Source: Salvator merianae
Lineage: Eukaryota; Chordata; Lepidosauria; Squamata; Teiidae
Reading direction: 5' to 3'
Length of the DNA: 64,000 nt
Assembly: GCA_003586115.2 (NCBI GenBank)
Contig: QVOM02000034.1
Coordinates: forward strand, 109,221,610-109,285,609
A program made the position numbers and the translations under genes. The notes under the pieces are model-generated. The model made no database searches. It was given only the letters and a program-made list of their open reading frames with translations, and was not told where the DNA came from. Below, in pieces: positions 57,373 through 64,000 of this stretch (its first letter is position 1; each line of letters opens with the position of its first letter).

Positions 57373-59540
57373 AATACCAGTTATAGCTGGTAGCCATTTG
57401 GACTGGTGGGGCAGAGGGCAGAACAATTAACAAGAAGAGGAGTCAGGACCAGAATCGCAGAATCAATGGGAGGCTAGAAGATTATGCATGCCCGTATAAT
57501 GTCACGCCTCTTAAGCATGGGCTGGGCCCAGGATATGGCCTGCCAAGGGTGTTGGGTTGGTGCCCAATCTGCTTCTATAGACCAGCCACTACCGTACAAT
57601 ATTTAAGTCTGATTTTACTTTGCTTTCCCATTTGTGTGTCCACAAGTACCTTGCTCACTGATGCATTCCCCAAATTATCCCTGAGGCTGTTTTTTTGCTT
57701 TTGACTCCAAGGTTGCATTTTTCCATCTCCCTCTCTCTGCTGCCCCGGTCAGGTTTCTTGCACCAGTAGTAGCTGCGAGACAGGCAGAAATCCAGCCAGT
57801 AAAGTTTTAGTGAAAAGTTGTCTTTGGGGAGTTGTACCTGCTGAATTTCTGCTGGAATCCCCCTGAGATGCGAAAATGACAACACTAAATTATGTCGGGC
57901 TAATACGGGGTTTTGAAGTTTGTCAACAGAACACTTTACAGTTACATGAATTCACTATAGGTCGCACCCCCTCCCAAAAGGTGAGTCCCAGGTAGTAACA
58001 AACCTTTCATTGCCAATCCATTTGCTTCGACATTTTTATAGCGCAGTCCCAAGATTTCTTCTTTCTGTGACCTTTTTATAACTGTAGCAAGTGAGCGTTC
58101 CATCCAGCAAACAGGGGCACAGCTAGAATGAAATGGATCCTATCAAAGAAACCAAGATGGACTCCTCTTGCGCTGTTGACTGAGACCAGACACATGTGCA
58201 GAGTGTAATAATAAACATGCTCAAAAGCCATTCAAATAGATTGTAATCATGAACAAGCAAGCACTAAGCAAAATAGTAAACCTGGCTTTTTGTCAGGACT
58301 ACCCTTTGCTTACTGACTGAGTCTCTGGGGGAAAAAAACGCTGCCTTTCCTCAATGATGGTTATGCCATTGCAATCCAAATCACAGCTGGCCAGAAGGAA
58401 GACTCACTGCTGCAGGAAATTCAAAACAAATTCCCCCCCTTTGCAGATTATAATGGCTGCAGTCCTGCATTTAAGCTAACTGAAACGGGAGTTAAAGCAG
58501 ACTTTTGTGCAAAGTTTTATAAGTTAGAGTTCAGCTGAAACTTTTTTTTTTATTATTAAAAGAACTTAACTAATGTATAAGGCTTAGATATGTGTGGCCA
58601 GATCTGGCTGCTCTTCTATCCGTACTGCCAAGTTTGGATGATTAACAGCTTTTGGCTTGTCAAGGAAACCAATGTCTCCCCTAAAACATCGGCAGTGTTT
58701 TTTTTATTTTTTTTTTTATGGTTTTGTTTTGACAAAGTGCTATAGAATATTCACAGGTGCATGGCTAGGTTATAAACATGTCAGAAAATGGTCACATTTG
58801 TCAAAGATGTGCTATTGTTCTCCCTAATGTCTGAAATATTAACATGCTGGTCTGTTCCTCAGTCACTGTTCTATTTGTGCATGTTCCAGCATAATATTGA
58901 GCCCTGGCATAACATCTGCAGTTGCATGCCAAACAAAATACTTTAGACTGGCAGGAAAAAAAAAAAGGCTTCTTACTCTGCATGTTTTGTCCTGACCTCC
59001 CCCATTGCTGTACTGAGAACCATATTTTTCCTTGTACATAAAAAGAGGAGGTGGGAGAAAGAAGGGGAAAGGATTTGCTTTCTGGCTTGTCCTTTCCCTC
59101 CCCCACCCCGGAATGAATCATCATTCCAGCATGGTGCAGGTGTAGAGAAAGTACAGAGCTTCCAACCTCCCCTTTTAAAAAAGTATGCAAAAGAGAGGGG
59201 CAATCTTGGGACAATAACTTCCCTGGCTACCTTTTCTTCATTTGGGTTTTTGTTTTAAATGGAGCTGGCTAGTTGCTTCAGAAGCAGCTTTGAAAACACA
59301 CATGCGGGATGGAATGGAAAGAGAGGACGATTCTCCTCTCCATGAGGCTGTGTCTCCCGAGGAACACGCTACCTGGAAGATGCTGGTGGTTGGCCCACTC
59401 CCCAACCAGCATGAAAATGGTACAGGGAAATGCACCTATGGGAGACTCCTTTAAAGCAGTCTCCCAAACATTCCCAGTGGTGGGCTGGGTCATGTGGAGC
59501 CAATGCCACCTCACCAGGCTTCTGGAAACAGCAGCGTGCC
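57373..59540. other. Intergenic, no gene seen
   Basis: No named repeat. The stretch 57,950-58,760 looks unique, AT-rich and free of transposon signs, so it could include conserved non-coding sequence, but that is a guess. A 137-codon minus-strand frame (58801-59214) has no domain I know. Confidence 0.4.
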
Positions 59541-59619
59541 ACACACTCATGCATGCACACATGCACCCACACACATGCACACATGCACCCACACACATGC
59601 ACCCATGCACACACACAAA
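59541..59619 (+). repeat. ACACATGCACCC-type minisatellite
   Basis: Irregular repeats of ACACATGCACCC with CA-rich linkers span about 80 bp. Alternating purine-pyrimidine runs predominate. The His/Cys-rich reading frames across it are artefacts. Confidence 0.9.
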
Positions 59620-59684
59620 CTGGCTTGCAACTTTGGGAGCTGGGGAACAGTCTCTGCTAGCTCTGCCTTCCTGCCAGAACAGAA

Positions 59685-59930
59685 CAGAACAGCATTTGCA
59701 CCTGCCTCCTGTTGCAAATGCTGCAGGCCATGACAGTGCTATGGCAGTGGCCAGATGTTTCCGCAGCTACTGTCATGGCAGTCGGGCTAGCATCTGTACT
59801 GCAAGTGTTGGAAGCCCAGTTTGTGGCTGTTCCAGCCCTTGCAATGTGGATGGCTTCCACACTGCTGCATCTGTTCCAGTGTAGAATGGTATAATTATAC
59901 CATTCTGTGCTGGGCAGTGCAAACATGCCC
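59685..59930. mobile_element. Foldback DNA element with sub-terminal ATAATTAT hairpin
   Basis: Its right end, read in reverse, is GGGCATGTTTGCACTGCCCA, matching the GGGCCTGTTTGCACTT family. Next to it lies the perfect palindrome AGAATGGTATAATTATACCATTCT. The interior has CATGACAGTG and CTGTCATGGCAG. The left boundary is approximate. Confidence 0.6.
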
Positions 59931-59989
59931 TCTTTCTCCATATCAGCATAATTTATATACATTTTTATACAGTATGTTCCCTCCTTATT

Positions 59990-60130
59990 ATAATTTTGCT
60001 AAACTGAAAAGTCTCAAGTGATATAACCTGTCTTCATAGGAAAGTTGATCCATCCTTTGATCCTTTTAGTTGCCCTGTCTGAACTCTGCAAAAATCTCAA
60101 CTATGGTATGCAAAAAAATTCCGTTCTCAA
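59990..60130 (-). mobile_element. CR1-like LINE fragment (minus orientation)
   Basis: The plus strand AAACTGAAAAGTCTCAAGTG, CCTGTCTTCATAGGAAAGTT, GATCCTTTTAGTTGCCCTGT and CTGAACTCTGCAAAA follows the reversed consensus of CR1-type reverse transcriptase coding sequence common in reptiles ('ccaagctgaaaagtcccag...ttctcctcatacggaagc...atttttgttgcccttttctgaacc'). It is a short, diverged piece. Confidence 0.55.
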
Positions 60131-60240
60131 ATATACATGTGTAGCTTGTAGTTCTTTTTTCTCTCTGAGTGTTCTGTTTACTGCTCCAACTGCAAACTTT
60201 TCATACGCTTTCTCACATCTTCCAGTCAAATAGTCAAAGA

Positions 60241-63200
60241 CAACTATGGATTATTTAACAAATCTTACAGGGTTTATGCATGTGCTCATCTTTCTAGAAA
60301 CAAATGCGGCTATGTTGGATCACAGCTTGCTCCAAAGACGATAACCGTAGTTTTAGTCCATATGTGAAGGGAAATTACGTTTCGCTGAAGAATCAACAGA
60401 CCCACATTTGGATTTCTGCTCTATAATATTCATTCCTTGGTCATGCCTTTCTTTACCATATAACTAGTGACAGTCTGTGTAATGGAATTGATGTTGATGT
60501 GGAGGAGGGATAAGAGGTAGATGAAGCTTTTCCTTTGATCTCTCTAAAATGCATTCTGATTCCCAATGGATCAAAATGCAGTTCAGAGATATCAAAAGTA
60601 GAGCCCTTCCTGTTTTGTACCACCCCCACCAGTTCCACTGTGCAAGATGTTGCTGTTCATAACATAGGGAACAAAACAGCAGGAGAGGCAAATCACATGG
60701 CTATAGTTTAATTGCTCTTCCTCTAGTTTACTATCAGCAATAATAGCTTGCAACCCCACAATGAACTTACATGTTTATGTAGCATTAAGCCAGGGAATCA
60801 CAGAGAAAATGGGGAAAAAAAGAAAAATCGAAACTGATTATGGTTAAAATAAGCACAAATATATCTGTAACTCAGGGCTCAGAAATACTAATGGTTGTAA
60901 GTTGGTAATAATGCAACTAATCTGATTTGCAATTTGTCCTCAGTTAGATACTAATATACAAGGACCATAAGCGTCTGCTTTTAGTTTACAAGGTTGAAAA
61001 GTACAACCTTAAGCTACATCAGCATATTTTGAAACTTGTACTTTGCCTTGATTTTGAAGGTTTTAGGATTCTCCAATTCTGTGGAAACTGAATGCAGCCC
61101 TTATGGCACTAGGAGAGCACTGTTGTTTGTTAAGAAGGTCAAAGTTTTGGAGATGACTGTGGACTCGTGGATAAAATTAATAACAGCCGAGCACATTGTT
61201 TTTTGCAATATTTGACTTATCATATTGCTTGGAATTATACGTAATTCAAATTATTTCAGAAGGGAAGCAGTGGAATGCCCAGACCAACAACTCCTTCCCT
61301 CAATCACGCAGCTGGAGCCTGTTGCCCAGGAAAACCAGCTTTTCAAGCAGGGGACTTTAGCAGCAGTGTGAATACCATATTAGCCCTAAGGTGGGTTTTC
61401 CATGAGAATGTATACTGGAATTAAAGCACTGGGAGGGGAGAGGAGAGGACTTTTAAAACAAAAAACAGATACAAGTCACCTGCATGTAAATGAGCCCAGA
61501 GGCTGCAAAACAACTGAAAGCACTATTTATTAAGATTGCACACTGTTTTTGTTTTGATGATGGCAGTTACAGGTTGTTTTGATTACCACTGTATATTGAA
61601 CAGGTGGTTAAGATGCTGGTCTAAAATCTTCAATTTTAATATTCTAATACTCAAGATTTTTTTTATAATTCAGAATTTGTGTGATACATGTGCATCAGCT
61701 TGTGCAACTGGGCCATTGCTATAAAATAAAGACACTGAGAACTACTGTCAATTTTTTACTGATGGGCTTTTGAGGCACTTCAAAAAACTCAATCAGCCAA
61801 ATAAACTAATTGCCCATAGTTATCTGTAGTAGAAAATGTAAATATTAAGTGTTAAACAAGTAAACAGCTTGTTTAAAGTGCAGAGCTGGCTGGTGTTTCC
61901 AAGTAGAAATGCCCATCTTTATGTCTGTGCTACCTAGTAGAGTGCTTCATCCACACCAGATGTGGTGTTGGAGTAGAACATAGAATGAAAATCGTGCTGT
62001 AGCTTACGCCAAGCAGGGACTACTTGTAAGCTGTCCAGCTGGTATGTGGACAGCATGCAGACTGTATACAACACCCGCCGCCATTTTGCTGGGTACTTGG
62101 ATGCAGTACCAGAAGTGAGCCCCTGGCAAAACAGCCATGGCTGGCAACTTTGGAGGCCAGCAACTTTTGTTTGGGGCCTCCAATGTTGGGCCAAAATGGA
62201 CTGCCCATAATGTGAATGGTCCCTGGTGTGATCCAATGGTAGACCAGCCCACTGTGGGCTGGACTGTCTGCTTCAAGTCAGCACTGTGCCATATGGAAGT
62301 GCCCTGTATGTACAAAAAATGTTTCATATTGGTTCAGGAGCAACTGACAAAGACTCAGATATGCATCAACAAAATCTACCTATATGGAAAGATGCTTTGA
62401 TATTCTCAAAATGAAACATAATTTATTGATATTGGAGAATTAATGTCATGGAGTCAGTACAAAGAAGGGTGATTTAGCAGCAGAAGAGCATAGCTGTATC
62501 AGCTTCTTGGAGGTTTTGCAATATGCTGTGACTGAACAAAGAGAAGGAAGCTGTGATCTTTGCAGTTATTATATGTATATAACACGTTTTGCCCCAGAAC
62601 CCAAAGCACTATAAAGCATACATGTAATTTCTAGAAGGTTTTCCATCCGATCACCAACCAGACTCAGACTTGTTTCAGCTTCAACAAGGCAATAGCTTAC
62701 TATGCCTTCGAGGCATACTCTGGGACCATTTAAAAATGATAATTTTATAATTATTTCCAAAACACTAAAGGACATTTTTCAGTTGTGAAGTATAAGCATC
62801 TGTTCTTCCAACAGCCTTCTGAGTTCTCCAAAGTTTATGAAACCATGTACTGCCAATCATTCTGGAATGACAGCAAGTTTTCAAATGTGCTTTTTCCAAA
62901 CACAACTTAGTACAGAGCAATCCTTTTCCACCCAGTCTCCGGCGATGCATGACCAGCATAGCCAACAATGTTGAAGCAATAGCCCCCTAAATACAAACAT
63001 CCCTTTTATTGTTCTTAAATAGGCTTACTATTCACTGCTTAGGTGGTCAGTCTGTTCCAGCCTTTGACCTTTTACCACAGGCCTCTTCCATTCAGTTCCC
63101 ACAATTCCGCTGCATGCCTTTAAACTCTGTCACTGACTTCAGCGTTAAAGATTGCCAATACATGCTAGTAAGTCACAGGAATCTCAAATAAAGCGAGTTT

Positions 63201-63830
63201 ATAGATGAGCTGCAATGGGTTGGATGATAACATACAAAAGACCCATAACATACAAGGGATAAAGCAGCAGTTGAACTTGGGTCTTAAATCAAAACTTGCC
63301 AGATGGATCATACTGCGCAGCAGGGAGCATGAAGAGAAAATAAAAGGATGGCTAGGCTATTAAAAGGCAAAACAACAACAACAACAAAAAACCCCAGAGG
63401 TACTCCTCTCTTCTAGAAACTCTGAAATTGTTGCCTGATACGTAAAAAATGTGAGCATGGAAAATGACTCTTCTCATGTTTCTAGCTGTGCTCAGCATGA
63501 AGAATGGCATTCCGTAAGCAACAGAGTCCTGTGACCAGGACAGGATTTTGGAAGATCTGCAGCTGACCTTCAACTGGTTTGAGTCAAAAGAAAAGCTGGT
63601 CACAGCTCAGCTTTAAAAGGAAGTAGATTGGCCAAAGAATGTGTCTCAAAAATTGCTAAGACATGCACTGTTGGATGTTCTCTGGTGGTAACTTTTAATC
63701 AATACAGTACGTGCTGTATTGGGATTTTGGGTTTTTTTTTTGTTTTTTTGCTATGCTTGAATAGTTATTGTTATATCAACTGTTGTTATTCTTGTTAATA
63801 ATGACAGCAAAATAAAGTTAATGCTTTTTT
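60241..63830. other. Intergenic, no gene seen
   Basis: About 3.6 kb, AT-rich. I see no exon. The segment 61,940-62,310 has the GC-richer texture and CATCCACACCAG-type phrases of the foldback elements, without clear ends. A short AACAACAACAACA run lies at about 63,370-63,386. Confidence 0.45.
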
Positions 63831-63891
63831 GTTGCCAGGGAGGAAGAAAGATGATTGCACGGTTCAAGCATCTTTCTTCGTTCTTGGCAGC
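63831..63891 (+). ncRNA. Compact miRNA-like hairpin (candidate)
   Basis: Bases 63831-63853 and 63869-63891 form a stem of about 23 pairs. The ten pairs nearest the loop (AAGAAAGATG with CATCTTTCTT) are perfect; further out are three G-U pairs and one G-G mismatch. The loop is 15 nt. Size, pairing and loop resemble a short pre-miRNA. The sequence is not one I recognise, and transcription is not shown. It could also be a remnant of a palindromic transposon. Confidence 0.3.
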
Positions 63892-64000
63892 TTTTGGTAT
63901 TATAGCTTTACATTATGATTGTCAATTGTTGTCAGCCTAAGGCACCAAAATGTCTTGACCAGTCTTTGGTAGCTGTTTTTTAGGCTGCAGTGGCAACAAA

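Noticed and set aside
43431..59619. CRISPR array
   Set aside because: Tandem repeats here have no unique spacers, and the genome is a vertebrate's.
59309..59884. 191-codon plus-strand open frame with a His/Cys/Thr-rich run
   Set aside because: The run is the translated ACACATGCACCC minisatellite and the rest is a foldback transposon.
63851..63872. Resemblance of GATTGCACGGTT to the miR-363 3p arm
   Set aside because: The similarity covers only part of the seed region and falls mostly in the loop of the hairpin, not in an arm. The neighbourhood is not the miR-106a/363 cluster.

Overview
This is vertebrate nuclear DNA, most likely from a squamate reptile (lizard or snake). Evidence: one gene split by 13 GT-AG introns, a tRNA-derived SINE with a CAA tail, L2- and CR1-like LINE debris of the type common in lizards and snakes, and many short palindromic DNA transposons. 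The assignment to squamates rests on recognising repeat phrases from memory, not on a search.

The only protein-coding gene I can support is NUF2, on the + strand from the left edge to about 21.2 kb. It encodes the Nuf2 subunit of the NDC80 kinetochore complex. I assembled it exon by exon: a non-coding first exon (to about 65), then 13 coding exons from an ATG at 593 to a TGA at 20761. Every junction is GT-AG, every phase is compatible, and the product is 459 residues (human NUF2 has 464). The window opens on an E2F-type site, as expected for a cell-cycle gene.

The introns carry transposons. Intron 2 holds a foldback element and a separate 34-bp-arm hairpin. Intron 10 has a 140-bp-arm inverted repeat. 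Intron 11 has a 1.19-kb CpG-rich element with terminal inverted repeats, a 3-bp target duplication and a promoter-like set of sites (CCAAT, CRE, GC box, tandem C/EBP sites). Introns 12 and 13 contain smaller inverted-repeat elements.

From about 21.2 kb to the right end I find no gene. In other vertebrates NUF2 borders a large gene-poor interval before PBX1, which fits. This part is a patchwork of an L2 LINE (21.6-22.5 kb), LINE 3' ends, CR1-like fragments, SINE copies (one pair inverted into a foldback), simple repeats, and at least three families of palindromic elements. Two families start with GGCCC- or GGGCCTGTT-type ends and are flanked by 3-bp duplications. The most interesting leads are these element families, the regulatory-looking intron-11 element, and a compact miRNA-like hairpin at 63.83 kb.
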